64,000 bases of DNA, taken from positions 186,001 through 250,000 of the forward strand of contig NZ_BMXI01000004.1 of NCBI RefSeq assembly GCF_014651675.1, in the 5' to 3' direction. A program made the translations under genes and the position numbers. The first letter of the stretch is position 1; every line of letters begins with the position of its first letter. Below, piece by piece: positions 1 to 8,091 of this stretch. Under the pieces are notes generated by a model. It saw only the letters and a program-made list of their open reading frames with translations, made no database searches and had not been told where the DNA came from. The stretch comes from Roseibacillus persicicus. Its GTDB lineage: Bacteria > Verrucomicrobiota > Verrucomicrobiia > Verrucomicrobiales > Akkermansiaceae.

Positions 1-388
1 CAAAATGCTCTTCCAAAAGGCCGATTTGGTCGGGCGACAGGTTCATCTCCTTGGACCATTTCTCGATCAGCCTGGTGGCCTTGGCCTCATTGCGCTGAGT
101 CATGGCATCGCGCATTTGAGCCATCATTTTCTGCGTTTCTTCATCATCAGCGTGACCAAATGAGACACTTGGTGCCGAAGCTTCCGTAGGCTCCGATTTG
201 CTGCCGAGCGGGGTTGCGGGCCCTTCCTGCTCCGCGCTCTTTCTGACAAAACCTTCACTGGCGGTGGCCTGACGTTCCTTGGTCTCTTCGCTTCCCGCGG
301 GGCCTTGGGACGGATTGCGCAAGAGTAAGACGACAGCCAGAATGACCACGAGGGTCCCAAGTCCGACCAGGAGAGATGATTTTTTCAT
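1..388 (-). CDS. Membrane-anchored protein, partial (C-terminus beyond window)
   Basis: An open frame reads from an ATG at 388 off the left edge, giving 129 codons without a stop. The protein starts MKKSSLLVGLGTLVV, a short basic start and one hydrophobic segment (about residues 4-22) that should anchor it in the inner membrane. A Pro/Ser/Glu-rich linker of about 50 residues follows, then a charged helical part around residues 80-129 with many Met, Lys and Glu (HADDEETQKMMAQM). No family is recognised. It starts 101 bases after the stop of the pseudokinase-like gene upstream on the same strand and may be cotranscribed with it. The frame is supported by the membrane anchor and by codon use like the neighbours. 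Function unknown. Confidence 0.7.
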   Translation of the reverse strand, partial: MKKSSLLVGLGTLVVILAVVLLLRNPSQGPAGSEETKERQATASEGFVRKSAEQEGPATPLGSKSEPTEASAPSVSFGHADDEETQKMMAQMRDAMTQRNEAKATRLIEKWSKEMNLSPDQIGLLEEHF

Positions 389-489
389 AAGCACGAGCTG
401 TTTCAGCGATAGCGCTTAAACCGCTCGTTCCAGAACAAACTTTCAAGAAGCCATCACCGCTGAAGGGGAGCCTATCTCTACCGCGAAGT

Positions 490-2232
490 CTATTCAATTA
501 CCGAGAAACCCGATTCGGCTTCCAATCCGATCACCACTGCGAAGTTGGGATTTGTATCACTTGCCCGTATTCCGGTCAGCCGAACTCGACTCCCTTTGGA
601 CTGATTGAGCTTCTCCGCAAAAGGCCGATTGGACAAAGCCCCACCTACAGGAAAACGCCCGACGATGGCGTATCCATCTTGAAAAAGAAGGTAGACGAAA
701 TCCCCGTTTTTTCTGAAATCCGCAAAGGCTCCTTCGAAGATCACTTCTTCTCCCTCACTGACTCCCTTCAGCTCCTCGAGGTCGGCAAACTGATAGACCT
801 TTTCCTCAGGCTCTTCGGGCTGAAAACGAATGTCGTCGATTGAACTTACTCTCAGCCAAACTCCACTTCCCCTGGCCATCTTTCCGCTGTCGACCTGAAC
901 CGTTGCCGACACAAAGACCTCTTTCCCAACGAACTCGTCCCAATCTGCGCGCTGAACGGGCGTTTCGCTTTCGGTGTGCCTGAAAACGACAAAGGGTTGA
1001 TCGCGCCGGTCACCAAAGTCCAAATACCACAGGGTCCCTTTTCCTCCACTTTGGTTACTTTCCACGACTTTGCCGCGAAAGGAAATGGCCTGCCCGTCCA
1101 GTTGCTTGAGCTGAGCCAAGTCCTTGGGGGTGAAATAGGGGCGGTCCGGGTCGGCGACCTCCTCGTCATCGCCAAAGAGATCAATCTCCCCCTCGAGCGC
1201 TTTCTCCTCCATGACAATTGGGCGATTGCGCGGTGCGGCGGCCCCTGGTGATTCTGCCTCAGTCTCTGGTTCGGGAACCGTCTCCTCCACTTGGGCGAGC
1301 TCGACCGGAGCTTCACTTTCCCCGTCTGAGGGTATCTCAGCCAATTCTATCGAATCTTGCACGTCTTCGTCGGCGCTCGCGGCCAAGGCACTCGCGGCTG
1401 GCTCTCCCGTCGCCTGTTCCCGAACCAGCTCTTCAGACTGAGGTTCCTCTCTGGTTTGCGGAGCCTCTCCTTCAACCGAGAGCTTCTTCTCTTTCGAAAA
1501 GCTGAAAAGAAACCAGCATCCCACCCCAAGCAGCACGAAAAGGGCGGCGAGACTTCCCCACAGCAAGCCCCCGTCACTCCCTGCCTGCGCGCTTTTCAGT
1601 GGCGTGATCGGAGCCGTTTGAATCTCTGGCGAGCGCATCGCCGGCTCTGCAACGGATGCCGCAGCAGGAAATCGTTCAACCAACAGACGCAGCGCTTCTT
1701 CCTGATCCACCCTTGGAACAGTCATTCCCCCCATGGCGCCAAAGTAACGCAAAGGCGAAAGAAGTAGCATGGTGTGTAGACCGCCGGAATCATCCCGCGC
1801 GATTAGAATCTCCTCCTCCCGCAACTGAATCGCAGACCGCGCTTCCTCGGGCAAGGCCTGCAACACCGAGCGCACCTGCGCTTCGAATATTTGCCCATCT
1901 CCCGGCGAGAAAACGTTTTGCTCGTGGGCCTCGTCCAGCGACTTTCCTTCAATCCATTCCGTTACAAAAAAAGGAGTGCCATCCAGCTCGTCGAACCCAC
2001 CTCCGAGGATTTTTTGCAAGTGAGGTATCTCAAGGGCTTTCATCCACTCCAATCCCTGTTCGAAACGACTCTGATTATCGCCCTCCCTTTCCCTCAGTTC
2101 TTCTAACACCTCTTCTTCCAAGAAAAATCGGCGCAAGGCTACGAGATGTCCGGTTTGCCTCTCGAAGGCTTGAAACAGCACTCCATCAGCATCCTGATAG
2201 ATCATTTCTTGGATCTGAAAGTCACTTGCCAC
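490..2232 (-). CDS. Membrane pseudokinase-like protein with C-terminal OB-like domains
   Basis: 580 residues. Residues 1-190 look like a degraded Ser/Thr kinase fold: the beta3 strand reads VALRRFF, with Arg where kinases have the ATP-binding Lys, and a hinge-like FFVTEWIEGKSL follows. I find no HRD or DFG motif, so catalysis is unlikely. A strong membrane segment (LLWGSLAALFVLLGVGCWF) lies near residues 220-245, then an acidic Glu/Pro/Ala linker to about 355. The C-terminal 220 residues contain two similar beta-rich units (QAISFRGKVVE..., EEVIFEGAFADF...) resembling OB-fold domains. The predicted topology is a cytoplasmic pseudokinase and periplasmic OB-like part. It is divergent from priA and upstream of the partial membrane protein. 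The domain calls are pattern-based. A role in envelope signalling or assembly is only an inference. Confidence 0.75.
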   Translation of the reverse strand: MASDFQIQEMIYQDADGVLFQAFERQTGHLVALRRFFLEEEVLEELREREGDNQSRFEQGLEWMKALEIPHLQKILGGGFDELDGTPFFVTEWIEGKSLDEAHEQNVFSPGDGQIFEAQVRSVLQALPEEARSAIQLREEEILIARDDSGGLHTMLLLSPLRYFGAMGGMTVPRVDQEEALRLLVERFPAAASVAEPAMRSPEIQTAPITPLKSAQAGSDGGLLWGSLAALFVLLGVGCWFLFSFSKEKKLSVEGEAPQTREEPQSEELVREQATGEPAASALAASADEDVQDSIELAEIPSDGESEAPVELAQVEETVPEPETEAESPGAAAPRNRPIVMEEKALEGEIDLFGDDEEVADPDRPYFTPKDLAQLKQLDGQAISFRGKVVESNQSGGKGTLWYLDFGDRRDQPFVVFRHTESETPVQRADWDEFVGKEVFVSATVQVDSGKMARGSGVWLRVSSIDDIRFQPEEPEEKVYQFADLEELKGVSEGEEVIFEGAFADFRKNGDFVYLLFQDGYAIVGRFPVGGALSNRPFAEKLNQSKGSRVRLTGIRASDTNPNFAVVIGLEAESGFSVIE

Positions 2233-2359
2233 TCCCTACTGACTAGCGCAAGCATTCGGAAGTCACAAGTACACAAGACTTCCCATTACCTGCTCCGGAA
2301 AAATCACTCGTCTTTGCGCTTTCCATTCTCGCTGAAGTTTCCAGCCTTTCTCCCACTCC

Positions 2360-4723
2360 ATGCCTGCTGCCCAAGTCCTCATTGATGGTCCCTCCGAACT
2401 GGTTTTCGACTACGCCATCCCGGAGAGCCTCACCGTGGTGCCAGGTCATCGGGTCCGTGTTCCCCTGCGCAATCGCCCGGCTTCGGGAACCGTTCTCCGC
2501 GTGCACGAACCCGAGGAGATGCAGTTCGACCTGCGCCCCCTCGAGTCCCTCATCGACCCCGACCCGCTCGTCACCGCCGGCCTCCTGAAGCTCGCCGACT
2601 GGATGGCGGGCTACTACGGCACCCCGCTGGAGCACATCATGCGCTCCTTGTTGCCCGAGGCTGTCCGCCAGGAGAATCACTCCGAAAAGACCATCAAGCA
2701 GGCCATCGCCAGCGACCCCATCGACCCCGAAGCGCTCGCCAAATTGCAAAAGCGCGCCCCCCGGCAGCACTCCATCCTGTCCATCCTGCAAGCGGTCGGA
2801 GCGGAGGGGATGCCGGTCACCCAGTTGGGCGAAGGAGCGGCCGGACCAGTCAAAGCCTTGGCCGAAAAAGGCCTTCTTACCATCAAGGAGATTGCCATTC
2901 AGCGCGACCCGGATGGCGACGAGGTCTTTCTCCCCGATCTCGAAAAAACACTCAATCCCGAGCAAAGCGCGGCCTACGACATCATCCGGGAAAGCCTCGA
3001 AACCGAAGGCCCCCGCAAACCTCTCCTCCTCCACGGCATCACCGGCTCCGGAAAGACCGAAGTCTACCTGCAAGCCACCCGGGCTGCCCTCGCGGCGGGA
3101 AAATCGGTCATCGTTCTCCTGCCCGAGATCTCACTCACGCCCCAGACCGTGCAACGCTTCAAGTCCCGCTTCAGTGACGATCCCGAACTGGTCGCCGTTC
3201 TCCACAGCACCCTGACCCAGGGAGAGCGCTTCGATGAGTGGCACCGCATTCGCAAAGGCAAGGCCCGCGTGGTCATCGGAGCACGCTCCGCTATCTTCGC
3301 CCCTCTGCCCGACCTCGGGCTCATCCTGGTCGACGAGGAGCACGAGACTACTTACAAACAAGAGAATCCACCTAAATACCACGGTCGCGACCTCGCCGTG
3401 GTGCGCGCCCATCTCGACGGTGCCACCGTCGTTCTCGGCTCCGCCACTCCCTCGGTCGAAAGCTACTACAACGCTATCACCCCACTCAAAAAACCCAATC
3501 CTCAAAAACTCAAAAACCAAAACTCAGAAGAACAAAATCCAATCCATCCTATCCATCCTGGGCCCAAGGACAAAGAACTCAGCGAAACCTCTGAGTCTCC
3601 GCGCCTCTGCGTCGAAAAAAGCGAAGAGCCTTCGACCAAATACCAACTCGTCACCATGAACCAGCGGGCCGACGGTCAAGCCCTTCCCCTCGTTCGTATT
3701 GTGGACATGCGCAACGAGCCCAAGAAAGGCGGCCCGCCCATCCTCTCCCAGCGCCTCCGCCATGCCATGGACCAGAAGCTCGCCGCCGGAGACCAAATCA
3801 TCCTCTTTCTCAATCGCCGTGGCTTTGCCCGCTCCCTGACCTGCCCCACCTGCGGCCACACCTGCGAGTGCGCCCATTGCTCCATCCCGGTGACCTATCA
3901 CCGTGCGGAGGAACGCCTCATCTGTCACCTCTGTGGCTACCAATCCATCGTCCCGCGCACCTGCCCGAAGTGCCAGGACCCCGCCATCCGTCTACAAGGT
4001 TATGGCACGGAGAAAGTCGAAGAAATCCTCCGCAAAGTTTTCCCCAAGGCCCGCCTCGCTCGTCTCGATGGAGATACCGTGCGGAAAAAACACGTCCTCA
4101 AGCGCACCTTGGGCGAATTCAAGGCGCGCAAGATCGACATCCTGTTAGGGACCCAAATGATCGCCAAGGGACTGGACTTCCCCAACGTCACTCTCGTCGG
4201 CGTCCTCAATGCTGACCTCTCGCTCAACGCGCCCGACTTTCGCGCAGGAGAGCGCACCTTCTCCCTCCTGACCCAAGTTGCGGGCCGGGCGGGTCGGGGC
4301 GAAATGGAGGGCGAAGTCTTCATCCAAACCTTCGTCCCTCACAGCCCTTCCATCCAGTTCGCACGCCACCACGACTTCCAGGGCTTCGTTGAGCAAGAGC
4401 TGGAATTCCGCGAAAAGTATCACTTCCCGCCTTTTTACAGCATCGCCTTGTTATCCACCCGTAGCCGCCACGAAAAACGAGCCGAGTTCACCCTCCAAAC
4501 CATCCACCGCCGCCTTTCCGAAGACCCACCAGCCGGGATGGAGATCGGCCTCCCCAATCCCAACCCCATCACCCGCGCCCACGACCTCCACCGCTTTCAA
4601 CTCCTCCTGCGTCACCGCAACCCCCGCACCCTCACCAAACACATCCACACCGTCCTCTCCAAACTCCCCATCCCCGAAGACGTCATCCTCGTCACCGACA
4701 TCGACGCGCATGATTTCTCGTGA
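2360..4723 (+). CDS. priA: Primosomal protein N', replication restart helicase PriA
   Basis: PriA is a 3'-5' superfamily 2 DNA helicase that reloads the replisome at stalled forks. The 787-residue product has the N-terminal DNA-binding domain (from MPAAQVLIDGPSELVFDYAI), Walker A GITGSGKT (226-233), a DEEH box (325-328) and GSATPS (360-365). The cysteine-rich zinc domain spans C495 to C538 with the eight expected ligands (495, 498, 504, 507, 522, 525, 535, 538) plus an extra C502. The C-terminal helicase lobe has GTQMIAKGLDFP and QVAGRAGRG. It is longer than usual (E. coli about 730). The excess is mainly a low-complexity insert at residues 373-427, between GSATPSVESYYNA and YQLVTM, encoded by repeat-like DNA. 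The frame stays open through it, so the gene should be functional. It has its own promoter region, divergent from the pseudokinase gene. Confidence 0.97.
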   Translation: MPAAQVLIDGPSELVFDYAIPESLTVVPGHRVRVPLRNRPASGTVLRVHEPEEMQFDLRPLESLIDPDPLVTAGLLKLADWMAGYYGTPLEHIMRSLLPEAVRQENHSEKTIKQAIASDPIDPEALAKLQKRAPRQHSILSILQAVGAEGMPVTQLGEGAAGPVKALAEKGLLTIKEIAIQRDPDGDEVFLPDLEKTLNPEQSAAYDIIRESLETEGPRKPLLLHGITGSGKTEVYLQATRAALAAGKSVIVLLPEISLTPQTVQRFKSRFSDDPELVAVLHSTLTQGERFDEWHRIRKGKARVVIGARSAIFAPLPDLGLILVDEEHETTYKQENPPKYHGRDLAVVRAHLDGATVVLGSATPSVESYYNAITPLKKPNPQKLKNQNSEEQNPIHPIHPGPKDKELSETSESPRLCVEKSEEPSTKYQLVTMNQRADGQALPLVRIVDMRNEPKKGGPPILSQRLRHAMDQKLAAGDQIILFLNRRGFARSLTCPTCGHTCECAHCSIPVTYHRAEERLICHLCGYQSIVPRTCPKCQDPAIRLQGYGTEKVEEILRKVFPKARLARLDGDTVRKKHVLKRTLGEFKARKIDILLGTQMIAKGLDFPNVTLVGVLNADLSLNAPDFRAGERTFSLLTQVAGRAGRGEMEGEVFIQTFVPHSPSIQFARHHDFQGFVEQELEFREKYHFPPFYSIALLSTRSRHEKRAEFTLQTIHRRLSEDPPAGMEIGLPNPNPITRAHDLHRFQLLLRHRNPRTLTKHIHTVLSKLPIPEDVILVTDIDAHDFS
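3476..3640 (+). repeat. Repeat-derived in-frame insert within priA
   Basis: This stretch encodes priA residues 373-427 (about PLKKPNPQKLKNQNSEEQ to PRLCVEKSEEP). It is richer in A and C homopolymers than the flanking gene and contains 'atccatcctatccatcct' and 'ctgagtctccgcgcctctgc', which resemble fragments of dispersed intergenic repeats seen in verrucomicrobial and planctomycete genomes. A different element of that general kind lies at 35641-35867. The length of 165 bases preserves frame. The boundaries are estimated from where PriA similarity stops and resumes. Confidence 0.6.
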
Positions 4724-4934
4724 GTTAGCTCTTTCACAAAGCTCCTCGAGCGTCGAATAGACCCAACAAGACAAGCCGACTACCTCAAACCCAGCAGATC
4801 AGAAATAACTCACTTTTTCACCGTCTGCCCGGTTCACGGCTGACCTCGCTGGCTTCTCTAAAGCCATGCCAATCAATCAAACCGAATTTTCGACTGTTCT
4901 CCAAAGCAGAAGAAATCTTTTGAGAGCAGAGACT

Positions 4935-5837
4935 TCAAGAAAACAGAATCCCGGCCACGAACTCTCTCACCGCACGGGGTGGTTCGGGTTCTTTGCGGGT
5001 GAGGACGGCGAGCTTACGGGTGGGTGACCCTCCCACGTCGAGCCTTTGGAGTTTGGAGGAACGTCGGAAAGCGGAGAGCGCGCGACGTGGGACAAAGGCG
5101 ACTCCCATGCCGAGTTCGACCAGCTGCACCATCACATCGAAGCTGTCGAGTTCCATCGCCGGAGAGACCTCGACTCCTTTTGTTAGAAACCAGTTTTGCA
5201 GCACAAGCCGACTGGTCGACTGCGCAGGCGGAAGGAGCCAGCGCTGTTTGACGCTCCAAGTTCGCAGCGAGGGTTTACGCCTCAGATTCGCATTCGACTC
5301 CTGGAGTGAAATCAGAACGAACTCATCCTCAAACTGATGACTCACCTCCAGGTCCTGCGGGATCTGGGGCGGCAGCGGCACGATACCGACATCCAGCTTC
5401 GCCGATAGCACCCCACCAATCACCGCTTTGCCACGGGGATGGGAGAGTTCGATGCGGGTTTGCTCCTCGGTCTTGTTCGAATGAAAGAGTCCAGGCAAGT
5501 GAGCGAGAGAAAGACTGCGCGACACCCCCACCCGGATGACCGGAAGTTCGCCGAAACAGTCTTCGCGAACTTTTCGCAAAGCCCCTTCCAGGATGTGGGG
5601 CATGGCTTCAGTTTCTCTCAAGAGAATTTGACCGGCAGCGGTGAGAACCAGGCTGCGGGTCGTTCGGTCGAAAACGGTAAAGCCCAGTCTAGCTTCGGCT
5701 TCTTGAATGCGACGACTCAGGGCACTCTGCGAGCCCCCGGTTTGCCGAGCAGCGCTGGTAATCGACCCCGCGTCAGCCACCCTCCGCAGCAACTCTAACA
5801 GCTCCAGATCGATGCGCGGCAGACTTTCGTTATTCAT
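4935..5837 (-). CDS. LysR-family transcriptional regulator
   Basis: 300 residues with the standard LysR layout. A winged helix-turn-helix occupies residues 8-67 (LELLELLRRVADAGSITSAA, SQSALSRRIQEAEARLG, LFDRTTR-like segment FDRTTRSLVLTAAG). A periplasmic-binding-protein-like effector domain runs from about residue 97 (PVIRVGVSRSLSLAHLPGL) to the end, including the typical LVELGMGVAFVPRRAL near 245-260. The length is normal for the family. It is divergent from a 4Fe-4S ferredoxin gene whose start lies 69 bases away, and a T-N11-A palindrome sits across its own start codon. Autoregulation and control of the ferredoxin are therefore likely but inferred. The effector is unknown. Confidence 0.93.
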   Translation of the reverse strand: MNNESLPRIDLELLELLRRVADAGSITSAARQTGGSQSALSRRIQEAEARLGFTVFDRTTRSLVLTAAGQILLRETEAMPHILEGALRKVREDCFGELPVIRVGVSRSLSLAHLPGLFHSNKTEEQTRIELSHPRGKAVIGGVLSAKLDVGIVPLPPQIPQDLEVSHQFEDEFVLISLQESNANLRRKPSLRTWSVKQRWLLPPAQSTSRLVLQNWFLTKGVEVSPAMELDSFDVMVQLVELGMGVAFVPRRALSAFRRSSKLQRLDVGGSPTRKLAVLTRKEPEPPRAVREFVAGILFS

Positions 5838-5850
5838 GCAAAAACTGCAT
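5836..5850. promoter_or_regulatory. Candidate LysR operator (T-N11-A palindrome)
   Basis: ATGCA-AAAAC-TGCAT is a perfect 5-base inverted repeat with a 5-base spacer. The inner T at 5837 and A at 5849 give the T-N11-A layout typical of LysR-type binding sites. It overlaps the LysR start codon and lies about 57 bases upstream of the ferredoxin start, a sensible place for autorepression. Short palindromes also occur by chance, so this is tentative. Confidence 0.4.
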
Positions 5851-5906
5851 CAATCAATCGCAACTCAACCCTATCTACCAGTACTATTCACGGACATCGT
5901 TTCTCC

Positions 5907-6152
5907 ATGGCAGACGAAACCGACAAAAATCCGCGCAATGCCCCCGGGTCATTCTTCAACGATCTTAGCTGCATCGACTGCGGGCTTTGCCCGGAACTCG
6001 CACCCAACGTCTTCAAGCGTGATGACGAAGAGGGCCTGAGCTACGTGTGGCGCCAGCCCGAATCGGCAGACGAGATTCGCGCCGCCCACGAAGCCATCGA
6101 AGCGTGCCCGACCGAGTCGATTGGGCACTCTGTCCAGTTGGCGGGAAAGTGA
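5907..6152 (+). CDS. Single-cluster 4Fe-4S ferredoxin
   Basis: 81 residues. C22-I-D-C25-G-L-C28 together with C67-P form the four ligands of one 4Fe-4S cluster (CxxCxxC...CP), as in small ferredoxins of the Fer4_13/Fer4_15 type. It has no second cluster motif, signal peptide or membrane segment, so it should be a cytoplasmic one-electron carrier. The central part is acidic (KRDDEEGLSYVW). It sits alone between the divergent LysR gene and a 229-base gap, so its redox partner cannot be read from context. The start is the only ATG that keeps the whole cluster motif. Confidence 0.88.
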   Translation: MADETDKNPRNAPGSFFNDLSCIDCGLCPELAPNVFKRDDEEGLSYVWRQPESADEIRAAHEAIEACPTESIGHSVQLAGK

Positions 6153-6381
6153 AACGACGAGTTCACTTCCATGCAATTCGCATTATTGTCAGGAAGGCTT
6201 AAATAACTTTTAAAATTTTATTAGCGAGAGCACCGTTCACCACTTGAGTAACTCTCACCCTCAAAACACTGGAAACAAGAGGATTGCTAGCGTTTCACCG
6301 GAATACACTCGGATAGCGTTACCATAAATTTATTTAAACATTTTATGAAAATTCATATTCTTCACGACGTTCACCCACGTC

Positions 6382-8091
6382 TTGAAGACAATCGTTCATC
6401 ATCTCGCATTCACCTGCTGTCTCCTGCTGCAAGCTTGGGGGCAGTCGGTGCAATGCGATTTGGTGTTCGAGCTCAATTGGCGGGGCGAGCGCTACCAAGT
6501 GGGCACTGAGCGCGAAGGGCGTCGAGTCAGTCGCTGTGACTATCTCCTCTCGCAGTTCGCTCTGCAAAAAGAAGATGGCTCCTGGATGGAAGCGGACTCC
6601 TCCTTGATCGCCTTCATTTCTCATGGCGAGGCTCGCACTCGTTTTTCCTTGGGGACCATTCCGGAAGGCCGCTTTCAAGCTCTCCGTTTTGTCGTTGGTC
6701 TCGATGAGAACACCAATGCCTCCGACCCGAACCGCTATCCACCCGAGCACCCCCTCAACCCCCAGCTCAACAACCTCCATTGGACTTGGCAGAGCGGATA
6801 CATCTTTTGCGCGCTGGAGGGTCACAGCGAGCAGGACCTCGGCTTCCTCTATCATCTGGGCAATGACTCCAACGCCACCGAAATCGTTTTGCCTCTGGAG
6901 CTGGATCTCGAGGGTGCCCAAACGCTCTCCCTAAGTCTGGATTTGGCAAAAATTCTGGCGAGTCCACGGCTCGATATCAGAGAGACCACCTCCACCCACT
7001 CCCGCCCCGGTGACCCTGTCGCCACCACCTTTTCCCAGCTTCTCGGTCAAGCCTTCACCGTCGACGCCATCACTCCGGGCATCTATCATTACCCCCAGGC
7101 GAACAACCCACTTCACCCGAATCAACAACCCACTGCGGAACCGGCGATCCAACGTCACTTCCCTCAACCCGATTTCCCTGCCGACAATCCCCTTACCTAT
7201 GAAGGAGTGGCCTTGGGCAAGGCGCTCTTCTTCGACCCCATTCTATCCAAAGAGCGCAACATCTCCTGTGCCAGTTGTCACCAACCCGAGGCCGCCTTCA
7301 GCGACGCGGGCTTGGCCTTTTCCGAAGGTCATCTCGGAGGAAAGAGCACCCGCAATTCCATGCCGCTCTTTAATCTCGTCTGGCATCGAGAGATGTTTTG
7401 GGACGGACGGGTCCAAACTCTCCGGGAGCAAGTTCTTCATCCCATTGAGCATCCCGACGAATTGGCCCTGCCTCTCACGGAGGCCCTGCAGCGGCTCAAT
7501 GCCAACCCCGAATACCCCACCACTTTTGCCAAGGTCTTTGGAAAATCCGAAATCGATGGCGACCTCTTGGCGAAAGCCTTGGAGCAATACTTGCTGTCCC
7601 TGATCTCTCAGGAATCGCGTTTTGACCAAGCGATGCGCGGGGAGGTCGAGCTGACCGCTGAGGAGAAACGGGGCTTCGAACTCTTCATCACCGAGCATGA
7701 CCCTGACAACGGCTTGCGGGGCGCCGACTGTTTTCACTGTCACGGGGGCGCGCTCTTTAGCAATCACACCTTCGCCAACAATGGCTTGGACCGCACGTTC
7801 TCAGACCTGGGCCGGGCGGCCGCAACTGGGCTGGAAAGCGACCGGGGCAAGTTCAAGGTACCCAGCTTGCGCAATCTCACCCTCACTGCGCCCTACATGC
7901 ACGACGGACGCTTCGCGACCCTGGAAGAGGTGGTGGAGCACTACAACTCCGGGGTTCAACGTTCTCCCACTCTAGACCCGAATCTGGCCAAACATCCCGA
8001 GACCGGACTCGACCTCACCGAAGCGGACAAGGCGGCTCTCGTCGCCTTCCTCACCACTCTCACCGACCACCAATTCCCAAACCAGCCATGA
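6382..8091 (+). CDS. MbnP domain fused to MauG/MbnH-type di-haem cytochrome c peroxidase
   Basis: 569 residues, probably secreted: MKTIVHHLAFTCCLLLQAWG is a signal peptide. Residues 22-225 match the MbnP copper-binding family in layout (DLVFELNWRGERY, then LRFVVGLDE, NP and the hallmark LHWTWQSGYIF at 132-142). Residues 230-565 are a di-haem peroxidase of the MauG/CcpA family: haem 1 C296-A-S-C299-H300, haem 2 C450-F-H-C453-H454, and APYMHDGR (503-510) near the second haem. In known MbnP/MbnH pairs the two are separate proteins, and the di-haem enzyme oxidises an MbnP tryptophan to kynurenine, creating the copper site. Here both are one chain. W134 and W136 are the candidate substrate residues. 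The start is TTG; an in-frame stop lies 36 bases upstream and no ATG or GTG precedes the signal peptide. The last four bases (ATGA) overlap the next gene, so the two are translationally coupled. Confidence 0.85.
   Translation: MKTIVHHLAFTCCLLLQAWGQSVQCDLVFELNWRGERYQVGTEREGRRVSRCDYLLSQFALQKEDGSWMEADSSLIAFISHGEARTRFSLGTIPEGRFQALRFVVGLDENTNASDPNRYPPEHPLNPQLNNLHWTWQSGYIFCALEGHSEQDLGFLYHLGNDSNATEIVLPLELDLEGAQTLSLSLDLAKILASPRLDIRETTSTHSRPGDPVATTFSQLLGQAFTVDAITPGIYHYPQANNPLHPNQQPTAEPAIQRHFPQPDFPADNPLTYEGVALGKALFFDPILSKERNISCASCHQPEAAFSDAGLAFSEGHLGGKSTRNSMPLFNLVWHREMFWDGRVQTLREQVLHPIEHPDELALPLTEALQRLNANPEYPTTFAKVFGKSEIDGDLLAKALEQYLLSLISQESRFDQAMRGEVELTAEEKRGFELFITEHDPDNGLRGADCFHCHGGALFSNHTFANNGLDRTFSDLGRAAATGLESDRGKFKVPSLRNLTLTAPYMHDGRFATLEEVVEHYNSGVQRSPTLDPNLAKHPETGLDLTEADKAALVAFLTTLTDHQFPNQP

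Noticed and set aside
3476-3640. Intein or group II intron in priA
   Set aside because: The insert is only 55 codons, has no splicing block or intron structure, and stays in frame. A repeat-derived loop explains it better.
6345-6381. ATG at 6345 as start of the MbnP-MauG gene
   Set aside because: It is out of frame with the domain sequence. In the right frame a stop at 6346-6348 precedes the TTG start and no ATG or GTG intervenes.
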